From: Ruegeria arenilitoris
GTDB taxonomy: Bacteria > Pseudomonadota > Alphaproteobacteria > Rhodobacterales > Rhodobacteraceae
Reading direction: 5' to 3'
Assembly: GCF_013032445.1 (NCBI RefSeq)
Contig: NZ_WQCA01000002.1
Span: 186,001 to 250,000, forward strand
DNA length: 64,000 nt
The position numbers were made by a program, and so were the translations under genes. Positions within the stretch are counted from its first letter, which is position 1. Every line of letters begins with the position of its first letter. Below are positions 45,133-52,987 of this stretch, in pieces. Below the pieces are notes generated by a model, which was not told the DNA's origin, did not search any database, and saw nothing but the letters and a program-made list of their open reading frames with translations.

Positions 45133-46721
45133 CAGACACGCTCCTCCCCTTCTTCAAGCCAGCTGCGCAGGATCTCGAGCGTCTCTTCCTGCTTGTCGCC
45201 GATCATCGCCCGCAGCCGATCCACCGGATCAGCGCCTTGCTGCGTGGCCAGCGCCGGTACGTCACCAGCAGGTGCCTGCCCCTGCAGCGAAGTGAATTGT
45301 CCGTTCTCGTCGGTTGCAATTTCACCGGTCAGATAGGCCTCGGGCTCCGGAGCAGTCCCGGCAGGCAGCAACGCGGGCGCTATCGCCGGTTTCGTCAAGA
45401 TCGGACGGATCACGAACAGGCCGAGCACCATCGAGACAATCGCCAGAACCGCCATCTGGATCAGCGACATCGCGTCGAAATGCACCTTTTGCCAGATCGA
45501 GGCCGAGGCCATCGTGCCCTGTGGCTCAACCATCGGCAAGTTCAGCGATTTCAGGGTAATGACGTCCCCGCGCGCCTCGTCAAACCCAACGGCCGAGGCC
45601 ACCAGCTCTTTCAGCGCGTCCATCTCGGCCTCGGGCATGGGTTCAAAGCTCTCGACCCCGGCCGCGTCCACCGTTCGGGTTCCATTGACCAGAACCGCAA
45701 CGGTCAGACGTTTGATTGCACCGGGCGCATTGTGAACCTCAAGCTCGGTCTCCGAGACTTCATAATTCACCCGCTCGCGCGTCTGCGTCGCGTTGGAGTT
45801 CGATTCGTCGCCGCCAGCACCATCGCCATCGGGCAGATTCGATGCCACGGTGACATCGGCGGATTGATTACGGGCGCTATCCGAGCGTTCTTCGATATCA
45901 GTGCTGATGGCAACGCGACCCTTGGGATCAAAGCGGCGCTCGCGGATGGATTCGGTCTTTGTCACCGTATCGACACTGACCTCAACCACCGCGTTCCCGG
46001 TGCCGACGCGCGCCTCAATCAGTCGCATCACCCGTTCGCGCAGTTCGCGCGCCTTGTCATCGGCCGTATCCGCAGCCACGGCTGTTTCCTGCGCCCCGAT
46101 CACCGCCCCGTTTGAATCGACAACCGCAACATTCTCGGGTGTCAGTCCACTAACCGCCGAAGCCACCAGAAACCGGATCGCCTTGGCCTGATCGGACGTG
46201 ACCTGCGCCCCCGATGGCACCAGATAGACCGAGGCCGTCGGCGCCACGCTGCGTTGGAATGGATTGGTCGACCCGTTGGCGATATGCACCCGCGCCTGGC
46301 TGACATGGGGGCTGCCGACGATGGTTCGGGCAAGCTCACCCTCTTTCGCGCGCCAATAGGCGGCATCGAACATCTGCGACGTTGTACCGAAGCCGCTGAG
46401 CGAATCCAGCAGCTCATAGCCCTGATTGCCGTTTGCGGGCAGGCCCTCACTGGCCAGGGTCATGCGCAGCTCATCCCGCTGCGACCCGGGCACATAGATC
46501 GAGCCACCGCGAATCTCATACGTGACCCCGCGCTGTTCCAGCGAGCGGACAATATCCCCCGCGGCACCGCTTTCCAGCCCCGCATAAAGAAGGGTCATCG
46601 ACGGCGCCGTCACCAGACGTGACATCGCAAGGACCCCAAGAAACACCAGCACGACCGCACCGGCAACAATGATTTGTTTACGCCTGTCCAAACTTGCCCA
46701 GACAGTTCCGATCTGCTGCAC
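45132..46721 (-). CDS. fliF: Flagellar MS-ring protein FliF
   Basis: A 529-aa inner-membrane ring protein: N-terminal helix (about 17-40), ring-building YscJ domains with LLYAGLESGAAGDIVRSLEQRGVTYEIRGGSIYVP and GFGTTSQMFDAAYWRAKEGELARTI, then a second helix near 415 (IQMAVLAIVSMVLGLFVI) and the cytoplasmic tail that meets FliG (RLRAMIGDKQEETLEILRSWLEEGEERV). The frame also opens at GTG 46727, but that codon is inside the GGAGG ribosome-binding site (46727-46731); GTG 46721 has a correct 5-nt gap and is chosen. It heads the minus operon. Confidence 0.95.
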   Translation of the reverse strand: MQQIGTVWASLDRRKQIIVAGAVVLVFLGVLAMSRLVTAPSMTLLYAGLESGAAGDIVRSLEQRGVTYEIRGGSIYVPGSQRDELRMTLASEGLPANGNQGYELLDSLSGFGTTSQMFDAAYWRAKEGELARTIVGSPHVSQARVHIANGSTNPFQRSVAPTASVYLVPSGAQVTSDQAKAIRFLVASAVSGLTPENVAVVDSNGAVIGAQETAVAADTADDKARELRERVMRLIEARVGTGNAVVEVSVDTVTKTESIRERRFDPKGRVAISTDIEERSDSARNQSADVTVASNLPDGDGAGGDESNSNATQTRERVNYEVSETELEVHNAPGAIKRLTVAVLVNGTRTVDAAGVESFEPMPEAEMDALKELVASAVGFDEARGDVITLKSLNLPMVEPQGTMASASIWQKVHFDAMSLIQMAVLAIVSMVLGLFVIRPILTKPAIAPALLPAGTAPEPEAYLTGEIATDENGQFTSLQGQAPAGDVPALATQQGADPVDRLRAMIGDKQEETLEILRSWLEEGEERV

Positions 46722-46770
46722 GCTCACCTCCGACTCGCCGACATTCTGCCCGGCGCATCCCCTGTTTGGA

Positions 46771-46789
46771 CGATTGCCCTTAACAATCG
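46771..46789. promoter_or_regulatory. Palindrome between divergent flagellar operons
   Basis: CGATTG-(CCCTTAA)-CAATCG, with a repeated CGATTG copy near 46811. It lies 50 bp from the fliF start and 52 bp from the fliL start. It could serve a regulator of both operons. Confidence 0.4.
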
Positions 46790-46840
46790 GTTAGTCCCTG
46801 CCGGGTTATGACGATTGCAGAACGCACAAGTGAGGACGTC

Positions 46841-47338
46841 ATGACTGACGCGACTGCAGAACAGGCAGAAACCCCGGAAAAGTCGGGGAAAAAAGGGCTG
46901 ATCATCGGGGTGATTCTGGCCGTGGCCGGGGCCGCAGGCGGGTATTTCCTGACCACGTCCGGACTGTTGCCTTTCGGCGGCAAAGTCACGGTGGAAGAGG
47001 CAAACGAAAAGGATAAGGGCAAGCCGGTCAAGGCGTTGCCGCAGGTCGGTTTCGTCGATCTTCCGCCGGTGATCGTGTCGGTGAACGCGGGCGATTCGCG
47101 GCACCTGAAATTTCACGCTCAGCTTGAGGTGAACAGCGAATACGCCGCCGATGTCGAGAAGATGAAACCGCGAATTATGGACATCCTGAACGGCTATCTG
47201 CGCGCGGTCGAAGTGTCGGATCTTGAGGATTCTCTGGCCCTGATGCGCATCCGCGGACATCTGCTGCGGCGCATTGAAATTGTCGTCGGCGCGGGGCGCG
47301 TGCGCGATGTCCTCGTGATGGAATTCGTATTGAAATAG
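46841..47338 (+). CDS. fliL: Flagellar motor-associated protein FliL
   Basis: A 165-aa single-pass membrane protein that surrounds the stator and increases motor torque. Membrane helix at about 20-42 (GLIIGVILAVAGAAGGYFL), then the periplasmic FliL domain (FVDLPPVIVSVNAGDSRHLKFHAQLEVN ... KMKPRIMDILNGYLRAVEVSDLEDS ... LRRIEIVVGAGRVRDVLVMEFVLK). ATG 46841 with a GAGGA site is chosen over an upstream ATG (46808) that has none. It begins the five-gene plus operon. Confidence 0.94.
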   Translation: MTDATAEQAETPEKSGKKGLIIGVILAVAGAAGGYFLTTSGLLPFGGKVTVEEANEKDKGKPVKALPQVGFVDLPPVIVSVNAGDSRHLKFHAQLEVNSEYAADVEKMKPRIMDILNGYLRAVEVSDLEDSLALMRIRGHLLRRIEIVVGAGRVRDVLVMEFVLK

Positions 47339-47347
47339 GAGGCGAAG

Positions 47348-47947
47348 TTGGAACTGATTGCAGATATTTTGCTGGTCGCCGGCGCGCTGGGTGCGGGTCT
47401 TTATTGTTTCGTGCTTTCCCGGCGGCTCAAGCGGTTCACCGACCTGGAAAAGGGCGTTGGCGGCGCGGTTGCTGTACTGTCGACCCAGGCTGATGAGCTG
47501 AAAAAGTCGCTCGGCGTTGCGCGAGAAGCATCAGACCAATCCGGCGAGGTTCTGAAAGAGCTGACGCAACGTGCCGAATCGGTCGCCCAGCGCCTTGAGC
47601 TGATGATGGCCTCTATGCATGACATTGTTCCGCCCGAAGACAAGCCTGCGAAACCGGCAGAATCGGAACCTGCCAAACCCGCAAAAGAGACAATCGCAAA
47701 GCCTGAGGCGGATGAGGAAACAACGGCAACAGAGTCGGAAGACACGCCTGAGTCGAGCGAAGAGCCTGCAGAGACGGAAGACAGTGTTGAAGCGGCCGAC
47801 AAATCGGAACAGCCGGAAAACACCGCTGAAGCAACCGAAAAGCCTGTAGAGCCGGACAGCGAAACACCTGCCGCAACTCCGGCCAAGCGGCCCGATGGCC
47901 TGATGTTCTTCCGGCACAACCGGTCTCAGGGGAAGACCTCGACATGA
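47348..47947 (+). CDS. Membrane-anchored protein with acidic Ala/Pro-rich linker, flagellar operon
   Basis: A 199-aa protein without a recognised family. One N-terminal membrane helix (about 3-22, LIADILLVAGALGAGLYCFV), a short helical coiled-coil-like stretch (about 30-90, EKGVGGAVAVLSTQADELKKSL ... QRLELMMAS), then about 90 residues rich in Glu, Pro, Ala, Thr, Ser, and a basic C-terminus FFRHNRSQGK. It uses a TTG start right after AGGAGG, which follows fliL by 9 bp, and overlaps the MotE-like gene by 4 bp. Placement between fliL and the stator genes points to motor accessory function; nothing more can be said. Confidence 0.8.
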   Translation: MELIADILLVAGALGAGLYCFVLSRRLKRFTDLEKGVGGAVAVLSTQADELKKSLGVAREASDQSGEVLKELTQRAESVAQRLELMMASMHDIVPPEDKPAKPAESEPAKPAKETIAKPEADEETTATESEDTPESSEEPAETEDSVEAADKSEQPENTAEATEKPVEPDSETPAATPAKRPDGLMFFRHNRSQGKTST

Positions 47948-48519
47948 CCCGCAAGCCAACCGAAACGCGCCCCAAATGCGGCGTGCTGGTGGTCATCTCG
48001 TTACTGATGATCGGATCCGCCGCGATTCGCATCGGGCTGGAGTCCGGCCCCGCACTGGCAAAAGGCGCCCAGCCGTCAATGCCCGAAGCCAAACACGCGC
48101 GGGCCGAATTGCCCGGGGCTCAGGTTTTGCTAACCGAGTTGCTGCGCCGGGAAGAGGCGCTGAAACAGCGCGAGGCGGCCGTTATGGACAAGGAAAAGGC
48201 GCTGGCGATTGCCGATCAGGCGATCGAAACCCGCCTGATTGCGCTGCAAGAGGCCGAAGAAGCCCTGCGCGAAACGCTGGCCATTGCCGAAAAGGCCGCC
48301 GAGACCGACCTGACGCGCCTGACCGACGTCTACCAAAGCATGAAACCCAAAGACGCGGCAGCGTTGTTTGAGACAATGGACCCCAGCTTTGCCGCTGGCT
48401 TCCTGTCGCGGATGCCGCCGGACGCGGCTGCAGGCGTTCTGGCCGGGCTGAGCCCCGAGGCCGCCTATACGATCAGCGTCATCATGGCGGGCCGCAACGC
48501 CGCGGCGCCGCAGGAATAA
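47944..48519 (+). CDS. MotE-like protein (MgtE N-domain-like C-terminus)
   Basis: A 191-aa protein. N-terminal membrane helix (about 14-35), a long coiled coil (about 55-115, LLRREEALKQREAAVMDKEKALAI), then a bundle DVYQSMKPKDAAALFETMDPSFAAGFLSRMPPDAAAGVLAGLSPEAAYTIS like the MgtE N-terminal/FliG-middle fold. In rhizobia, MotE is a periplasmic chaperone for MotC; this domain arrangement is shared by proteins annotated MotE or FliG-like motor factors. Overlaps with its upstream gene by 4 bp; motA follows 37 bp downstream. Confidence 0.83.
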   Translation: MTRKPTETRPKCGVLVVISLLMIGSAAIRIGLESGPALAKGAQPSMPEAKHARAELPGAQVLLTELLRREEALKQREAAVMDKEKALAIADQAIETRLIALQEAEEALRETLAIAEKAAETDLTRLTDVYQSMKPKDAAALFETMDPSFAAGFLSRMPPDAAAGVLAGLSPEAAYTISVIMAGRNAAAPQE

Positions 48520-48556
48520 CACCTCAACCCGCATAGGATTTTGCTGGAGACAACCC

Positions 48557-49426
48557 ATGATCGGAATAATCGGAATTGTCGTCATTTTCGCCATGGTGTT
48601 CGGCGGCTATCTGGCTGCGGGCGGCAAGATGGCCATCATTATGAAGTCGCTGCCGTTTGAGATGATGATGATCGGCGGCGCCGCGGTGGGTGCCTTCCTG
48701 ATCAGCAACGACATGAGCGCCGTAAAACACACCGCCAAGGACATGGGCAAAGTGTTCAAGGGCCCCAAATGGAAGCCAGAAGATTACCGCGACCTGCTGT
48801 GCCTGCTGTTTTCGCTGATCCGCATCGCCAAGGCCAACCCGGTCGAGGTCGAGCAACATATCGAAGACCCGGATAGCTCGTCCCTGTTCTCGGCCTATCC
48901 GAAAATTCAGGCCGACAGAGAAGCCGTTGACCTGATCTGTGACACGATGCGGTCCGCGTCGATGAACTATGACGATCCGCATCAGGTGGAAGAAGTGCTG
49001 GAAAAGCGGATGGAGGCGAATTTCCACCATGCCATGCATTCTAGCCACGCCCTGCAAACGGTTGCCGATGGGCTGCCTGCTCTGGGCATCGTGGCGGCGG
49101 TTCTGGGGGTGATCAAGACAATGGGCTCGATCGACCAGCCGCCCGAAGTGCTGGGTAAACTGATTGGCGGTGCGCTGGTGGGAACCTTTCTGGGCGTGTT
49201 TCTGGCCTACGGCCTGGTCGGCCCCTTTGCGGGCAAGCTGAAGGCGGTGGTCGAAGAGGACAACCATTTCTACCAACTGATCAAAGAAGTTCTGGTCGCC
49301 AACCTGCACAACCACAACGCTGCCATGTGTATCGAGGTTGGGCGCCAGAACACGCCGACCCATAACCGCCCGGACTTCACCGAGCTTGAAGAGGCGTTGA
49401 AAGAACTCAAACAGGCGGCGGCATGA
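48557..49426 (+). CDS. motA: Flagellar stator protein MotA
   Basis: A 289-aa inner-membrane protein with four helices, forming the ion channel/torque generator together with MotB (not in the window). The conserved motif GGYLAAGGKM at the start, the charged cytosolic loop (DPDSSSLFSAYPKIQADREAVDLICDTMRSASMNYDDP), and the two final helices (DGLPALGIVAAVLGVIKTMG, LGKLIGGALVGTFLGVFLAYGLVGPFAGKL) are intact. GGAGA supports the ATG. It overlaps the next gene by 4 bp. Confidence 0.96.
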   Translation: MIGIIGIVVIFAMVFGGYLAAGGKMAIIMKSLPFEMMMIGGAAVGAFLISNDMSAVKHTAKDMGKVFKGPKWKPEDYRDLLCLLFSLIRIAKANPVEVEQHIEDPDSSSLFSAYPKIQADREAVDLICDTMRSASMNYDDPHQVEEVLEKRMEANFHHAMHSSHALQTVADGLPALGIVAAVLGVIKTMGSIDQPPEVLGKLIGGALVGTFLGVFLAYGLVGPFAGKLKAVVEEDNHFYQLIKEVLVANLHNHNAAMCIEVGRQNTPTHNRPDFTELEEALKELKQAAA

Positions 49427-51567
49427 CCCGGTTTGCGCTGATTGTATCTGCCCTGTTTGCAGCGGCCACTGGTGCCGCTGCGCGGGATGCAACCGTGCGC
49501 TCGGGCGAGCATGACGGCTACACAAGACTGGTTGTTCAGGTTCCGCCAGACACCGGCTGGGTTTTGCAACAGACAAAGAACGGCGCCCGCCTGAACGTCG
49601 CGCTGGAAGATGTGGCGTTTATAACAGGGGCGGTTTTTCAGCGCCTGACCCGGAACCGCTTGGCCGCCATTTCACAGGCGGAACCCGGCGCGCCCCTCGA
49701 ACTGGAGTTTGGCTGCGATTGCGTCGCCACGGCCTTTCTGTTCAAGAACACAATGATCGTGGTGGATATCGCGCCCGGCACCTTTCAACCGCCGCTCACC
49801 AGCGACATTCCGGGCTTGGCTCTGCCCAAAGCACCTAAGAAAAACACGCCGCCAGGGCTGGATCACAGTACCGCTGCAGTGGAATTGCCTTTGCTGAACC
49901 TGAACGCGAGCGGGTTCGAAGACCAGCTTGCAACGCGTCTGCTACAGGGTGCGGACCGGGGAATCGTGGATTTAAAAATTGCACCGGTAGGGCCTCGTGC
50001 ACCCACGGGAAATCAGAGTCTATTCAATCCATCAGGCCTTGCACTGAACATTCAGGTTACCTCGATACTGGACGACCTGAACGGGCTTCTTGGTCCGAGT
50101 ATTCCTCTACTCGAAAGGCGACCGCCATGTGTGTCGAGCGCCGAGCTGGCCTTTGACGACTGGTCCGACAAGCACCCATTTGCAGAACAAGCATCACGGC
50201 TGCGAGCAGGGTTGTATCAGGAATTCGATACCATCGATAAGTCGCGCGCGCTGCAACTGGCAAAGCTTTACGCCTATTTCGGGTTTGGTGCCGAAGCCAT
50301 CCGCGTGTTGGAACTGCTGGACGAGTACACGCCAGAAACTGAGCGTATTGCGGCTATTGCCCGTGTGCTGGATGGAAGTCCGCTGAGCGATGCAAATGTG
50401 TTCGCAGGTCTTCAGCGTTGCGAAAGTGATGTCGCTTTTTGGGCCATCCTGACCGAAGGCAGGTTGAGGGATGACGCCAATCTGACGGCAATTGAACAGA
50501 CTTTTGTACGTTTGCCGAACCACCTGCGGCGACACACAGGACCGATGCTATCGAACATTTTGGTAGAAGCGCAGGAGTTGGAGGCCGCTCGACGTGTCTT
50601 GCGTTCGGTGGGTCGGGTTGAACACCTTGCCAGTGCGAGTACGACCCAAGCCAAGGCAAAAGTTGCAGCCGCCGAACATGACGGTCCTTTGGCAGAAACA
50701 CTGTTGACCGAGGCGATTGAAGCCCCGGACGCGACCTTGGAAGCGCCGTTGGCACTGGCCCGGCTGGTTGACAAACGTTGGGTGGAACGGGGCTCAATCT
50801 CTCCGCATCAGCTGGATCTGGCAGAGTCTTACACGGTCGAATTTCGTCGGTCAGACATTGGCCCTCTAATGCGCCAGACGCATGCGGTTGCCCTGAGCCT
50901 GGGGCAAGAATTCGACGCGGCGCTGGATGTCGTAGCGGAATTACAGACACGCGACACCGCCGAGACGCTCGACCGTGTGGTGCTTGTTTTGACCGAGCGG
51001 GCCGATGATGCAACCTTTCTGCGCCGGGTTCTGACACTGTCGCACGACCAGTCACAAGAGTTGACGACCGACACTGCAGTCATTGTTGCGGACAGGTTGG
51101 CAAGGCTGGGTTTTTTCACACAGGCGCGGGCTCTGGCAAAACGTCCACAAGACAGTTTGAAACGTAGGGAGCGTGCCCGCTTGCGTGCCAAAGCCGCTCT
51201 ATACGACCAACGTCCGCATCAGGCAATTTTGGAACTGGCCGACGATTCCAGTGAAGAAGCCTCACCCATAAGGGCTGAAGCCTTTCAAAAAGCAGGGGAT
51301 TTCGAGGCAGCAGGTGATCTTTTGCGCGTCTCAGGACGCTTGGAAGAGTCAAATCGATTGTTCTGGCTGGCAGATCTGACGGACAAAGCCGTGCTGGAAG
51401 AGGGTGAAAAGTACAGCCGGATCACTGAAACGACCCAAGATTTAGTAACGTCGCCGTCCCGCTTGCCTGAAAAACCCTTGGCCGACGCCAGGGCTCTTTT
51501 GCAGGACAGTGAAGCAACCCGGAAGAGGATCCGTAAGCTGTTCGCGACTTTACGAATAAAGAAGTAG
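49423..51567 (+). CDS. 714-aa exported protein with AMIN-like N-terminus and helical repeats, flagellar operon
   Basis: Begins with a signal peptide (MTRFALIVSALFAAATGAAA), followed by a beta-rich region up to about 125 resembling an AMIN-type module (SGEHDGYTRLVVQVPPDTGW). After a Pro-rich linker comes a long alpha-helical repeat region from about 240 to the end, probably TPR/HEAT-like (ALQLAKLYAYFGFGAEAIRVLELLDEY; ARRVLRSVGRVEHLASAST; ALAKRPQDSLKRRERARLRAKAALYD). It is coupled to motA by a 4-bp overlap and ends the operon. A periplasmic motor-associated scaffold is the natural hypothesis. No named family is recognised. Codon use becomes less GC-rich towards the end. Confidence 0.82.
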   Translation: MTRFALIVSALFAAATGAAARDATVRSGEHDGYTRLVVQVPPDTGWVLQQTKNGARLNVALEDVAFITGAVFQRLTRNRLAAISQAEPGAPLELEFGCDCVATAFLFKNTMIVVDIAPGTFQPPLTSDIPGLALPKAPKKNTPPGLDHSTAAVELPLLNLNASGFEDQLATRLLQGADRGIVDLKIAPVGPRAPTGNQSLFNPSGLALNIQVTSILDDLNGLLGPSIPLLERRPPCVSSAELAFDDWSDKHPFAEQASRLRAGLYQEFDTIDKSRALQLAKLYAYFGFGAEAIRVLELLDEYTPETERIAAIARVLDGSPLSDANVFAGLQRCESDVAFWAILTEGRLRDDANLTAIEQTFVRLPNHLRRHTGPMLSNILVEAQELEAARRVLRSVGRVEHLASASTTQAKAKVAAAEHDGPLAETLLTEAIEAPDATLEAPLALARLVDKRWVERGSISPHQLDLAESYTVEFRRSDIGPLMRQTHAVALSLGQEFDAALDVVAELQTRDTAETLDRVVLVLTERADDATFLRRVLTLSHDQSQELTTDTAVIVADRLARLGFFTQARALAKRPQDSLKRRERARLRAKAALYDQRPHQAILELADDSSEEASPIRAEAFQKAGDFEAAGDLLRVSGRLEESNRLFWLADLTDKAVLEEGEKYSRITETTQDLVTSPSRLPEKPLADARALLQDSEATRKRIRKLFATLRIKK

Positions 51568-51643
51568 CGGCTCTAACAAAAGAAATCTACGTCGAATTCC
51601 ACGAAAATAAGACCAACTTTCGCTCAGGCCCAAGAAAAAGTTC

Positions 51644-52987
51644 TCAGGGATAATAAATCAGCTGTGATAGATCCGAATACCGGGAGTTTGAATCGACCCA
51701 ACCGAGTATTGCTTTGCGGATCGCGTCGGCCCGCGCTTTTCCGATCACCGGGGTCGCGAACTCTGCATACTTGACTAGCACCTCGTCCCGACTGATCGGC
51801 GCTTCGGGACCGCCGCGCGCATGGATGTCTCCGGACTCAAACACCCGCCCGGCGCTGGTTGATAAAATGACATCGGCCCAACGTCCTTGCGGGAAACGGC
51901 TGCTGTGTCGGTTGGATTCTACCACCTCGATCCGCGTCAAAAACTCTTCCACGACCGGATCACACAACCCGGCCCCGGAAATGTGTTCCACGCCAATCCG
52001 GTCGTAAATGGCCTGAACGGCGACGGCAAAGGGCAGTGAGTACTGAGCCTGGGATGTCGTGCCGGGCATCCCGTCGTACAGGCAAGCTGCCTGATGGAAA
52101 CTGTTGATCCGGATGTTCTGTATCTGTGCGTGGGTCAGGTTATTGGCTGACATGACTGCTCGTACAGCATCAATAGCCGCATGCGCCCAGCGACAAATTG
52201 GATAGGGTTTCACGTATTGATGTTCGACTTGCCAGAATTGCCCCAGATCAACCCAATAAGGGGCGGCAGCCTCTGCTTCGATGGTGATAGCGGGTGCTCC
52301 GGTAAACCCGCGCTCGGCCAGAACGGCGGCAGAGATGCCAACCATCGCGCCCCAGCCTGAACCATCATGCAGCATTGTTGGGTTGGCAATCTCGCGCATC
52401 ATCTGACTGCGGGGTCCGTGATATTCGGCGATCCCCATCGCCTGCCGGGTCTGTTCGGATGTGAATCCCCGCAAACGCGCCGCCATGGCCACTACGCCCA
52501 GCGCATTCCAGGCGCCCGAGGTATGGTAATCACTGACCGACGCATGCAGTGACAGCCCGGCACGCCCCGCGATTTCGTATCCTGTGATTACCGCAGCCAG
52601 AGCTTCGGGTCCGGTCAGGTCAGGGCGATGTTCCGCCAAGGCCGCCAATGCGGGTAAAACCACTACCCCGATATGGCCCTTGGTTGGATTGTATCCGTCG
52701 TGCCCGTCCAGATTGTCGGTCTGGGTGGCTGCCGCATAGGCCGCACCCGCCAAACTGACCGGGCGACCGTCGAACAACATGCGCGCGCTGTAAGCCGGAT
52801 CAGAGCTGGCATAGAGCAGCGCCGCCGTATCGCGCGCAATCACCCCGGCCTCCATCGGGCCGGATGCGATCAGGATACCCATTGTGTCCAGCATCATAAG
52901 CGCCGCGGCCTCTTTGGCACTGTCCGGCATTTCGTCAACAGAGCGGTTCAGGGTGAAATCGGCAACGCGGGCGAAGGTTTCTGTCAC
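51644..52987 (-). CDS. MmgE/PrpD family protein
   Basis: A 447-aa protein of the MmgE/PrpD fold (2-methylcitrate dehydratase-like). Landmarks: ALMMLDTMGILIAS, LAGAAYAAATQTDNLDGHDGYNPTKGHIGVVVLPALAALAEH, GSGWGAMVGISAAVLAERGFTGA and PYPICRWAHAAIDAV. Members outside propionate metabolism act on varied hydroxy acids; here, location after a betaine-demethylation gene suggests a different substrate. It overlaps the DMGDH-like gene by 4 bp. Confidence 0.9.
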   Translation of the reverse strand: MTETFARVADFTLNRSVDEMPDSAKEAAALMMLDTMGILIASGPMEAGVIARDTAALLYASSDPAYSARMLFDGRPVSLAGAAYAAATQTDNLDGHDGYNPTKGHIGVVVLPALAALAEHRPDLTGPEALAAVITGYEIAGRAGLSLHASVSDYHTSGAWNALGVVAMAARLRGFTSEQTRQAMGIAEYHGPRSQMMREIANPTMLHDGSGWGAMVGISAAVLAERGFTGAPAITIEAEAAAPYWVDLGQFWQVEHQYVKPYPICRWAHAAIDAVRAVMSANNLTHAQIQNIRINSFHQAACLYDGMPGTTSQAQYSLPFAVAVQAIYDRIGVEHISGAGLCDPVVEEFLTRIEVVESNRHSSRFPQGRWADVILSTSAGRVFESGDIHARGGPEAPISRDEVLVKYAEFATPVIGKARADAIRKAILGWVDSNSRYSDLSQLIYYP

